Origin: Prevotella sp.
Lineage (GTDB): Bacteria > Bacteroidota > Bacteroidia > Bacteroidales > Bacteroidaceae
NCBI GenBank assembly: GCA_016285245.1
Contig: JAEEQH010000002.1
Span: forward strand, 1-64,000
Reading direction: 5' to 3'
DNA: 64,000 nt
In this document: piece by piece, positions 13,360 to 20,948 of the stretch
Numbering within the stretch: the stretch's first letter is position 1
Layout of the letters: every line of letters begins with the position of its first letter
Made by a program: the position numbers and the translations under genes
Notes under the pieces: model-generated
The model's input: the letters and a program-made list of their open reading frames with translations, nothing else
Told to the model about the DNA's origin: nothing
The model's database searches: none

Positions 13360-15558
13360 ATGAAAAGACTTGGAATTTTATTGACATTTGCGCTAACAGC
13401 GACGACCTCGTTGTTGGCCGAGCGCGTCGTCATTGAGACGAAGCAGATGACGATGGTGATTGACGTCGACGAGGGTCGTCAGCCGCAGTACCGATACTTC
13501 GGAGCCCGCCTGTCGGCCGAGGATATCGCCGCCCTACCCCAGCCCGTCGGCGGACGCATGGACGTCTACCCTGCCTACGGTCAGAACGCTCCCGCAGAGG
13601 CAGCCCTCGCTATGCGCCACACAGATGGCAATATGTCTACAGAGCTCGTCGCTACGGGTGTGGAACGACTTAAGAACGACGGTAACCAGGTGACCATCAT
13701 CCACCTGAAGGATAAGGTGTACCCGCTCGCCGTAGACCTCCTGTTCCAGCAGTACCGCGACGTCGACATGATCGAGGCCTGGACGCGCATCAAGACCGAC
13801 GAGAAGGCGGGTGTGACGCTGACGCAGTTTGCCAGCCTCATGCTGCCCATCCGTCGCGGCGACGTGTGGATGAGCCATCTCTACGGCACATGGGCCAACG
13901 AAGGGCAAGTCGTTTGCGAGGCGTTGACAGCCGGTCAGAAGATTATCAAGAACAAGGATGGCGTCCGCAACGCCCATACAGATCATGCTGAGGTGATGTT
14001 CTCGCTCGACGGTCGAGGACGTGAGCTCACGGGCGACGTCATCGGCGCAGCACTCTGCTACTCAGGCAACTACGAGCTGAAGGTGGAGACCGACGACACG
14101 GAATACCACTACTTCTTTGCCGGCATCAACGCCGACAATTCCGAGTACCACCTGAAACGTGGCGAGACGTTCGAGACACCACGCGTGGCCCTCACCTTCT
14201 CGCAGGAAGGTCTCTCGGGAGCCTCGCGCAACTTCCACCGCTGGGGTCGCAAGTACCGGCTGGCTCACGGCAACCGCGAACGCAAGATCCTGCTGAACTC
14301 CTGGGAGGGCGTCTACTTCGACATCAACCAAGAGGGAATGGACCAGATGATGAAGGACATCGCTGACATGGGCGGTGAGCTCTTCGTGATGGACGACGGC
14401 TGGTTCGGTGAGAAATATCCCCGCAAGACCGACAACTGCGCCCTCGGCGACTGGGTGGTAGACCGCCAGAAACTGCCCGACGGCATCGAGGGACTGCTGC
14501 GCGACGCCAAGAAGCGCGGCGTCAAGTTCGGCATCTGGATAGAGCCCGAGATGACCAACAGCGTCTCCGAACTCTATGAGCGCCACCCCGACTGGATTGT
14601 CAAGGCCCCGAAGCGCGATGCCGTCCTGGGACGCGGCGGCACACAGCTCGTCCTCGACCTCTCGAACCCGAAGGTTCAGGACTACGTCTACAGCATTGTC
14701 GACCGCCTGATGACCCAGTACCCCGAGATTGACTACATCAAGTGGGACGCCAACATGGCCATCATGAATCACGGCTCGCAGTACCTGCCGATGAGCGACC
14801 AGAGCCACCTCTACATAGCCTACCACCGCGGCTTCGAGAGTGTCTGTAAGCGTATCCGTGCCAAGTATCCCGACCTCACGATACAAGCCTGCGCCAGTGG
14901 CGGCGGACGTGCCAACTGGGGCGTGCTCCCCTGGTTCGACGAATTCTGGGTCAGCGACAACACCGACGCCCTGCAGCGCATCTACATGCAATGGGGCACC
15001 AGCTACTTCTTCCCCGCCATCGCGATGGCCTCGCACATCTCAGCTGCGCCCAACCACACCGTTTACCGCACAACCTCGCTGAAGATGCGCATCGACGTGG
15101 CTATGTCCGGACGACTGGGAATGGAGATACAGCCGAAGAACATGACCGACGAGGAGAAAGCCCTCTGTCGTAAAGCCATCGCAGAATACAAGGAGATAAG
15201 GCCCGTCGTGCAGTTCGGCGACATCTACCGTCTCGTCTCACCCTTCGACAAGCGTGGCGTGGCCTCGATGATGTATGTCGACGAGAAGAAGGATCGTGCC
15301 GTCTTCTATTGGTGGAAGACTGAGCAGTTCCACAACGAGCATCTGCCGCGCATCAAGATGGCCGGCCTCGACGCCAACCGCCGCTATCGGGTACGCGAGC
15401 TCAACCGCATTGACCTCACACCGATGTACTGCGAGGGCAAGAGCTACAGCGGCGAGTACCTCATGAACCGAGGCCTCGAGATACCCACCACGCACAACCT
15501 GGACTGGGGAAAGAAGACCAACTGGTCGAGCCGCGTGCTGCTGCTCGAAAGCCTCTAA
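13360..15558 (+). CDS. Exported GH36 alpha-galactosidase
   Basis: The 732-residue enzyme is expected to remove alpha-1,6-linked galactose from raffinose-family sugars or galactomannan side chains. The ATG at 13360 begins a signal peptide (MKRLGILLTFALTATTSLLA). An N-terminal beta-sandwich (about 25-280) is followed by the barrel. The motif YIKWDANMAIMNHG near residue 465 carries the nucleophile Asp, and FWVSDNTDALQRI near 530 carries the acid/base Asp, after CASGGGRANWGVLPW. A short beta domain ends the protein. It begins 43 bp after trmD with no clear promoter between. The stop codon lies inside a 33-bp tandem duplication shared with the convergent patatin gene. Confidence 0.93.
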   Translation: MKRLGILLTFALTATTSLLAERVVIETKQMTMVIDVDEGRQPQYRYFGARLSAEDIAALPQPVGGRMDVYPAYGQNAPAEAALAMRHTDGNMSTELVATGVERLKNDGNQVTIIHLKDKVYPLAVDLLFQQYRDVDMIEAWTRIKTDEKAGVTLTQFASLMLPIRRGDVWMSHLYGTWANEGQVVCEALTAGQKIIKNKDGVRNAHTDHAEVMFSLDGRGRELTGDVIGAALCYSGNYELKVETDDTEYHYFFAGINADNSEYHLKRGETFETPRVALTFSQEGLSGASRNFHRWGRKYRLAHGNRERKILLNSWEGVYFDINQEGMDQMMKDIADMGGELFVMDDGWFGEKYPRKTDNCALGDWVVDRQKLPDGIEGLLRDAKKRGVKFGIWIEPEMTNSVSELYERHPDWIVKAPKRDAVLGRGGTQLVLDLSNPKVQDYVYSIVDRLMTQYPEIDYIKWDANMAIMNHGSQYLPMSDQSHLYIAYHRGFESVCKRIRAKYPDLTIQACASGGGRANWGVLPWFDEFWVSDNTDALQRIYMQWGTSYFFPAIAMASHISAAPNHTVYRTTSLKMRIDVAMSGRLGMEIQPKNMTDEEKALCRKAIAEYKEIRPVVQFGDIYRLVSPFDKRGVASMMYVDEKKDRAVFYWWKTEQFHNEHLPRIKMAGLDANRRYRVRELNRIDLTPMYCEGKSYSGEYLMNRGLEIPTTHNLDWGKKTNWSSRVLLLESL

Positions 15559-15613
15559 CGTTTCCGAGCCTCCTCAAGACAAAGCCCCTAACGTTTCCGA
15601 GCCTCCTCAAGGC
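15548..15613. repeat. 33-bp tandem duplication at a convergent gene junction
   Basis: The block 15548-15580 is repeated at 15581-15613 with very few changes; both copies contain CTAACGTTTCCGAGCC. The first copy holds the stop codon of the alpha-galactosidase, the second the stop codon and last codons of the patatin-like gene. Confidence 0.85.
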
Positions 15614-16439
15614 AGAACCGTTCACCAAGCTGGAAGCCTTCCTCATAGAGAGCTTCCAGTTTTTTCGTGTCACGACACATACGATCCACCTCCATAGGAC
15701 GCTCAGGACGGATGACGATAATCTCGCCCCAGTCCTCCATGCGCTCGACAAGCGCCAGTTGCTCGTTGTACGCCTCCACATGGTGGCTCAGCACCACCCG
15801 CAGTCGCGGATAGTCCTTGTAGAACAGGCGCGGCACCTTGAACTCAAGGTCCGTCGAGCGGAAACCGCGATTACGCGTCAGCACTACCACGTTCGGTGAG
15901 TAGCCCTTGTCGACGGCACGAACGATGGGAATGCTGTCCACAATGCCGCCGTCGAGCATCGGCACACCGTCCACCTCCGTTATCTGCGCTACATAGGGCA
16001 GCGACGACGTAGCCCGACAGATAGCCAGCAGACGCCTAGGATCGCTGTGCTCGGAGAGATAGGCCGCACGGCCCGTCAGACAGTTCGTACACACCATCTC
16101 GAATTCCATCGGATTAGCGAAAGCAGTCGCGTAGTCGTAAGGCAGGATCTCGTTCGGGAAACGCTCGTAGAGCAGCGTCGGGTCGAAGATGGAACCCTTC
16201 GTGATCAGCGTCTTCAGCGAGATGTAGCCGTACTTCTTCAGCAAGTCGATGTTCGAGAAGCGAGCACGGCGGGGCTGACGGCTCAGGTAGCTCAGCCCGT
16301 TGCAGGCTCCTGCCGACACCGCCACCGTGTAGGGGAAGTACAAGTCGTGTTTCATGAACGCGTCGAGAACACCCGACGTGAACACGCCACGCATACCTCC
16401 ACCCTCGAGTACCAGTCCTGTTTTACGACCTAATTGCAT
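15588..16439 (-). CDS. Patatin-like phospholipase family protein
   Basis: A 283-residue cytosolic serine lipase-type protein of the patatin family (YjjU-like branch). The oxyanion motif LEGGGMRGVFTSGVLDAF lies near residue 12, the nucleophile elbow is AVSAGACNG near 45, and the Asp of the catalytic dyad lies in MLDGGIVDSIP near 165. The canonical elbow is GxSxG; here the first Gly is Ala. The longer frame would start with a TTG at 16463, but that TTG is part of the promoter TACCTTTG (16461-16468), so the ATG at 16439 is the start. The natural substrate is unknown. Confidence 0.88.
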   Translation of the reverse strand: MQLGRKTGLVLEGGGMRGVFTSGVLDAFMKHDLYFPYTVAVSAGACNGLSYLSRQPRRARFSNIDLLKKYGYISLKTLITKGSIFDPTLLYERFPNEILPYDYATAFANPMEFEMVCTNCLTGRAAYLSEHSDPRRLLAICRATSSLPYVAQITEVDGVPMLDGGIVDSIPIVRAVDKGYSPNVVVLTRNRGFRSTDLEFKVPRLFYKDYPRLRVVLSHHVEAYNEQLALVERMEDWGEIIVIRPERPMEVDRMCRDTKKLEALYEEGFQLGERFCLEEARKR

Positions 16440-16460
16440 ATTTTTAGCATTTTTTCGCTG

Positions 16461-16468
16461 CAAAGGTA
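16461..16468 (-). promoter_or_regulatory. -7 element (TACCTTTG) of the patatin gene
   Basis: The minus strand reads TACCTTTG 21 bp upstream of the ATG at 16439. It lies 22 bp from the divergent element at 16491-16498, so the two promoters overlap. Confidence 0.75.
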
Positions 16469-16490
16469 AGACTTTTTCATATAAAATGTG

Positions 16491-16498
16491 TAACTTTG
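16491..16498 (+). promoter_or_regulatory. -7 element (TAACTTTG) of the Xaa-Pro aminopeptidase gene
   Basis: TAACTTTG lies 28 bp upstream of the ATG at 16527. The -33 region is T-rich but has no exact TTTG. Confidence 0.75.
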
Positions 16499-16526
16499 CA
16501 CCATAAAAAACTCAAAAACCACTGAA

Positions 16527-17927
16527 ATGTTTACAAAAGACACCTATATACGCCGTCGGGCAGAACTGAAAAAACAAGTCCAAGAGGGAATCATCGTACT
16601 TTTCGGCAACAACGAGGCACCAGCCAACTACCCCGCCAACAGCTACGCACCATTCCGACAGGACTCCACGTTCCTGTACTACTTCGGACAGCATCGCGAC
16701 GGACTCGTAGGTGTCATCGACATCGACAACGACGAGGAATGGCTGCTGGGCGACGACATCGACGTTGAGGACATCGTCTGGATGGGTTTCACACCTTCTG
16801 TCAGCGACCTCGCAGCAGAGGTGGGCGTCACCAAGACCGCACCGCTCTCGCAGCTCCGTTCCGTCTGTTGCGACTCAGTCGCAACAAGCAGGGCGCTCCA
16901 CTTCCTCCCCCCTTACCGTCACGACACAATGATCCAGCTGATGGACCTCACGGGCATCCATCCCTCGAAGCAGAAGGAAGCCGCTTCCGTCAAGCTCATC
17001 AAGGCCGTCGTCAAGCAGCGTGCCACAAAGACAGCCGAAGAGCTGGCCATCATCGACGCCGCCTGCGACGTAGGCTACGTCATGCACACCACCGCCCAGA
17101 TGCTCATCAAACCGGGCGTCACGGAAAGATTCGTTGCAGGTCAGGTGGACGGCATAGCACGTTCGCTGGCTCAGGGGAACAGCTTTGCGACCATCTTCTC
17201 ACAGCATGGTGAAATCATGCACGGCTGCCCGTCGGACGCACCCTTGGAGGACGGACGACTGGTACTCTGCGATGCTGGCTGCGAACTCGATGACTACTGC
17301 TCCGACCACACCCGTACAATGCCCGTAAACGGACACTTCACACAGCGTCAGCTGGATATCTACCGCATCGTTGAGGAGTGTCACGACTACGTCCTCGAGG
17401 TAGCCAAGCCCGGCGTCAAATATATGGACGTCCACTTTGCCGTCTGCCGACTGATGGCCGAGCGGCTGAAGGAGCTGGGACTGATGAAGGGTGACCTCGA
17501 CGACGCCGTACGAGCCGGTGCCCACGCTATGTTCCTGCCTCACGGACTGGGGCACATGATGGGAATGGACGTACACGATATGGAAGGACTGGGACAGATC
17601 TATGTCGGTTTCGACGACGAGACGCGCCCAAACCTCGAACAGTTCGGCACCAACTGCCTACGCATGGGACGACGGCTGGAACCGGGATTCGTGCTCACCG
17701 ACGAGCCGGGCATCTACTTCATACCCGCACTCATCGACGAGTGGCGAGCCAGCGGACATTGCAAGGACTACCTCGACTTCGACCGTCTGGAAACCTACAA
17801 GGACTTCGGAGGCATACGCATCGAGGACGACCTGCTCATCACACAGGACGGCTGCCGCTTCATGGGCAGCAAGCGCATACCCTACCATCCGGAGGAACTC
17901 GAAGAATTCATGAATAACAAAAAATAA
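16527..17927 (+). CDS. Xaa-Pro aminopeptidase (M24B)
   Basis: A 466-residue cytosolic metallopeptidase that removes an N-terminal residue preceding proline. The creatinase-like N-terminal domain (about 1-170) is followed by the pita-bread catalytic domain. The five dinuclear-metal ligands are recognisable: Asp in LCDAGCELDDYCSDHT (near 250-261), His in HGLGHMMGMDVHD (near 340), Glu in TDEPGIYF (near 391) and Glu in GGIRIEDDLLI (near 432). A 21-bp palindrome (16866-16886) inside the gene encodes CCDSVATS in the linker between domains. The gene precedes another peptidase by 7 bp, so the two are probably co-transcribed. Confidence 0.93.
   Translation: MFTKDTYIRRRAELKKQVQEGIIVLFGNNEAPANYPANSYAPFRQDSTFLYYFGQHRDGLVGVIDIDNDEEWLLGDDIDVEDIVWMGFTPSVSDLAAEVGVTKTAPLSQLRSVCCDSVATSRALHFLPPYRHDTMIQLMDLTGIHPSKQKEAASVKLIKAVVKQRATKTAEELAIIDAACDVGYVMHTTAQMLIKPGVTERFVAGQVDGIARSLAQGNSFATIFSQHGEIMHGCPSDAPLEDGRLVLCDAGCELDDYCSDHTRTMPVNGHFTQRQLDIYRIVEECHDYVLEVAKPGVKYMDVHFAVCRLMAERLKELGLMKGDLDDAVRAGAHAMFLPHGLGHMMGMDVHDMEGLGQIYVGFDDETRPNLEQFGTNCLRMGRRLEPGFVLTDEPGIYFIPALIDEWRASGHCKDYLDFDRLETYKDFGGIRIEDDLLITQDGCRFMGSKRIPYHPEELEEFMNNKK
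16866..16886. repeat. Perfect palindrome inside the Xaa-Pro aminopeptidase gene
   Basis: TGTTGCGACT (16866-16875) and AGTCGCAACA (16877-16886) are perfect 10-bp arms around one base. Confidence 0.7.
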
Positions 17928-17934
17928 AAGCACA

Positions 17935-19140
17935 ATGAAAAAGACCATCATTCTTGCGCTCATGGCACTCATCGCCGTAGGCGCACAGGCTGCCAAGAAG
18001 AAAACGGCAGCAAAAGACCAGAACAAACCCGTCTTCACGGTGATTAAGGAGAACCCCATCACCAGCATCAAGGACCAGAACCGCTCGGGCACCTGCTGGG
18101 ACTACTCCACACTCTCGTTCTTCGAGGCCGAGATCCTGAAGGCAACGGGCAAGGTGTACGACCTCGAGGAGTCGTTCGTCGCCAACAAGACCTACATGGA
18201 GCGTGCCATTCAGGTGGTGCGCTATCACGGCGACTGCCAGTTCTCTCAGGGCGGCTCAGCCGAGGACGTGCTCGCCACGATGAAGACCCACGGCATCATC
18301 CCACAGGGTATCATGCCCTTCCCTGGCTCCCTCTATGGCGACTCGCTGAACAACTTCAACGAGTTCTTCTCGCTACTTGAGCCCTACGTCGCAGCCATCG
18401 CCAAGAGCGACGCCAAGACCATCTCGAACCAGTGGAAGGTTGGACTGCAGGGCATCCTCGACGCTTATCTCGGAAAGTGCCCCGAGAAGTTCACCTTCGA
18501 GGGCAAGGAGTACACCCCGAAGACATTCATGCAGTCGCTGGGCATCGATCTCAACGACTACGTCTCCATCACCAGCTACACACACCACCCCTTCTACACC
18601 GCCTTTGCCGTAGAGGTACAGGACAACTGGCGATTCCCACTGAGCTACAATCTGCCGATGGACGAGATGATGCAGGTCATTGACAACGCCGTCAACGAGG
18701 GCTACACCATCGCCTGGGGCGGTGACGTCTCGGAGCCGGGATTCACTCGTCAAGGATTGGCCTATGCCGTCGACACGAAGAAGACCGAGAGCCTCGCTGG
18801 CAGCGATATGGCCAAGTGGCTGAAGATGACTGCTGAGAAGAAGCGCAGCATCATCGACTCGCTGGGCTACAAGGTGCCTGAGGTCGTGGCCACACAGGAG
18901 ATGCGTCAGGAGCGCTTCGACAACTGGGAACTCACCGACGACCACGGAATGCTCATCTACGGCGTCGCCAAGGACCAGGCTGGCAAAGAGTACTATATGG
19001 TGAAGAACTCGTGGGGCGAGACAGGCGAGTACAAGGGCATCTGGTATATGACCAAGACCTTCATCGCCGCCAACACGATGGACTTCCTCGTGAACAAGAA
19101 GGCCATTCCCGCCGAAATACGCAAAAAGCTGGGCATCTGA
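17935..19140 (+). CDS. Exported C1B cysteine aminopeptidase (bleomycin hydrolase / PepC type)
   Basis: A 401-residue papain-fold peptidase. It has a signal peptide (residues 1-19, ending A-Q-A), which is common for Bacteroidetes members of this family although PepC of lactic acid bacteria is cytosolic. The catalytic Cys is in SGTCWDYSTLSFFEAE near residue 53, the His in DDHGMLIYG near 340 and the Asn in VKNSWGETGEYKG near 360. The family trims N-terminal residues from peptides as a hexameric cage. It follows the Xaa-Pro peptidase by 7 bp, and the pair could cooperate in peptide catabolism although in different compartments. Confidence 0.92.
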   Translation: MKKTIILALMALIAVGAQAAKKKTAAKDQNKPVFTVIKENPITSIKDQNRSGTCWDYSTLSFFEAEILKATGKVYDLEESFVANKTYMERAIQVVRYHGDCQFSQGGSAEDVLATMKTHGIIPQGIMPFPGSLYGDSLNNFNEFFSLLEPYVAAIAKSDAKTISNQWKVGLQGILDAYLGKCPEKFTFEGKEYTPKTFMQSLGIDLNDYVSITSYTHHPFYTAFAVEVQDNWRFPLSYNLPMDEMMQVIDNAVNEGYTIAWGGDVSEPGFTRQGLAYAVDTKKTESLAGSDMAKWLKMTAEKKRSIIDSLGYKVPEVVATQEMRQERFDNWELTDDHGMLIYGVAKDQAGKEYYMVKNSWGETGEYKGIWYMTKTFIAANTMDFLVNKKAIPAEIRKKLGI

Positions 19141-19164
19141 GTCGAACGTTAAGCATGAAGAAAG

Positions 19165-20886
19165 ATGCACTTCAAATGGAATTTCGAACCACCCACATCG
19201 GATCGGATTGCAGCTGCTAAGGAGCTGGCCGAGAAGATTGGCATGAGCCCCATCCTGGCCGACCTGCTCATACAGCGCGGCATCAAGACGGAGTCGGCGG
19301 CCAAGCGATTCTTCCGACCTATGCTCAACGAGCTTATCGACCCCTTCCTGATGAACGATATGGACGTGGCCGTCGACCGCCTGAACGACGCCATGGGGCG
19401 CAAGGAACGCATCATGGTTTATGGCGACTACGACGTCGACGGATGTACCGCCGTTGCGTTGGTCTATAAGTTCCTCCAGCAGTTCTACAGCAACATCGAG
19501 TACTATATCCCCGACCGATACGAAGAGGGTTACGGCATTAGCAAGAAAGCACTCGATTATGCGGCAGGACAAGGAGTGAAACTCATCATCGTACTCGATT
19601 GCGGCATCAAGGCCATCGATGAAATAGCCTATGCTAAAACGCTCGGCATAGACTTTGTCATCTGCGACCACCACGTCCCTGACGACGAACTGCCTTGTGC
19701 GGTGGCCATCCTTAACCCCAAGCGCGAGGACTCCACCTATCCCTTCAACCACCTCTGCGGATGTGGCGTGGGATTCAAATATATGCAGGCGTTCGCCAAG
19801 AACAACGGCATACCCTTCTCACGACTCATACCCCTGCTTGAGTTCTGTGCCGTCAGCATCGCTGCCGACATCGTACCCGTCACCGGCGAGAACCGCATAC
19901 TTGCCTTCCACGGGCTGAAGCAGCTCAACCAGAACCCGTCGGTAGGACTGAAGTCCATCATCGAGGTCTGCGGACTGACTGGACGCGAGCTTACCATGAG
20001 CGACATCGTCTTCAAGATAGGACCGCGTATCAATGCCTCAGGACGTATGCAGAACGGTACCGAGGCCGTCGACCTCCTCGTAGAGCGCGACTTCAAGAAA
20101 GCACTCGCCGAGGCGATGCTCATCAACGAGTACAACGAACAGCGCAAGGATGTTGACAAGCAGATGACCGAAGAGGCCAACCAGATCATCGCCAAGCTCG
20201 AGAGCCAGAAACACCACGCCAGCATCGTCCTCTACGACGAGAACTGGAAGAAAGGCGTCGTCGGCATCGTCGCCTCGCGTATGACGGAAATGTACTTCCG
20301 TCCGACAGTCGTCCTCACACGCTCAGGAGAGTTTGCCACAGGATCGGCACGCAGCGTCGCCGGCTATGACATCTACGACGCCGTCAAGTCCTGTCGCGAC
20401 ATCCTCGAGAACTTCGGAGGACACACCTATGCCGTCGGTCTGACGCTCCGCATAGAGAACATCCCGGAGTTCAGACGCCGTTTCCAGGAGTATGTCAACA
20501 GCCACATTCTGCCCGAGCAGAAAGAGGCGTCCATCGACATCGAGGAAGAGGTGGACTTCAAGGACATCACGAAGAAACTGCACAACGACCTGAAGCGCTT
20601 CGCCCCGCACGGTCCGGGCAATCCCAAGCCCATCTTCTGTACGCGAAACGTCTACGACTACGGCACCTCCAAGGTCGTAGGACGGCAACAGGAGCACATC
20701 AAGCTGGAGCTTGTCGACTCGAAATCGTCGAACGTCATGAACGGCATTGCCTTCGGACAGAGTGAAGCAGCGCGCTACATCAAGTCGAAGCGCTCGTTCG
20801 ATATCGCCTTCACCATCGAGGAAAACATCTACAAGCGCAGCGAAGTGCAGTTGCAGATTGAGGACATCCAACCAAGTGAAGAGTGA
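19165..20886 (+). CDS. recJ: Single-strand DNA 5'-3' exonuclease RecJ
   Basis: RecJ degrades single-stranded DNA from 5' ends in RecF-pathway recombination and mismatch repair. The 573-residue length fits. DHH-family motifs are visible: VYGDYDVDGCTAVALVYKF near residue 88, IVLDCGIKA near 145, ICDHHVPDDELP near 168, and GPRINASGRMQNG near 287. A DHHA1 motif, FGGHTYAVGL, is near 418, and a C-terminal OB-like domain follows. It starts 24 bp after the peptidase gene and is followed within 62 bp by recQ, its functional partner. Confidence 0.97.
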   Translation: MHFKWNFEPPTSDRIAAAKELAEKIGMSPILADLLIQRGIKTESAAKRFFRPMLNELIDPFLMNDMDVAVDRLNDAMGRKERIMVYGDYDVDGCTAVALVYKFLQQFYSNIEYYIPDRYEEGYGISKKALDYAAGQGVKLIIVLDCGIKAIDEIAYAKTLGIDFVICDHHVPDDELPCAVAILNPKREDSTYPFNHLCGCGVGFKYMQAFAKNNGIPFSRLIPLLEFCAVSIAADIVPVTGENRILAFHGLKQLNQNPSVGLKSIIEVCGLTGRELTMSDIVFKIGPRINASGRMQNGTEAVDLLVERDFKKALAEAMLINEYNEQRKDVDKQMTEEANQIIAKLESQKHHASIVLYDENWKKGVVGIVASRMTEMYFRPTVVLTRSGEFATGSARSVAGYDIYDAVKSCRDILENFGGHTYAVGLTLRIENIPEFRRRFQEYVNSHILPEQKEASIDIEEEVDFKDITKKLHNDLKRFAPHGPGNPKPIFCTRNVYDYGTSKVVGRQQEHIKLELVDSKSSNVMNGIAFGQSEAARYIKSKRSFDIAFTIEENIYKRSEVQLQIEDIQPSEE

Positions 20887-20948
20887 AGAACTGAGAACTG
20901 AGAGTTGAGAACTGAGAGTTGAGAACTGAGAGTTGAGAACTGAGAGGT
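20887..20948 (+). repeat. 14-bp tandem repeats (GAACTGAGAGTTGA) before recQ
   Basis: About four copies of a 14-bp unit fill the recJ-recQ gap. The last 33 bases (20916-20948), which end directly at the recQ ATG, match the reverse complement of 21021-21053 inside recQ at 29 of 33 positions. Confidence 0.85.

Noticed and set aside
17314..17330. GTAAACG word in the Xaa-Pro peptidase gene
   Set aside because: It is within coding sequence, lacks the second half of the palindrome and has no promoter at the right distance.
18373..19752. 459-codon frame antisense to the C1 peptidase and recJ
   Set aside because: It spans two clear genes on the other strand and has shadow composition.
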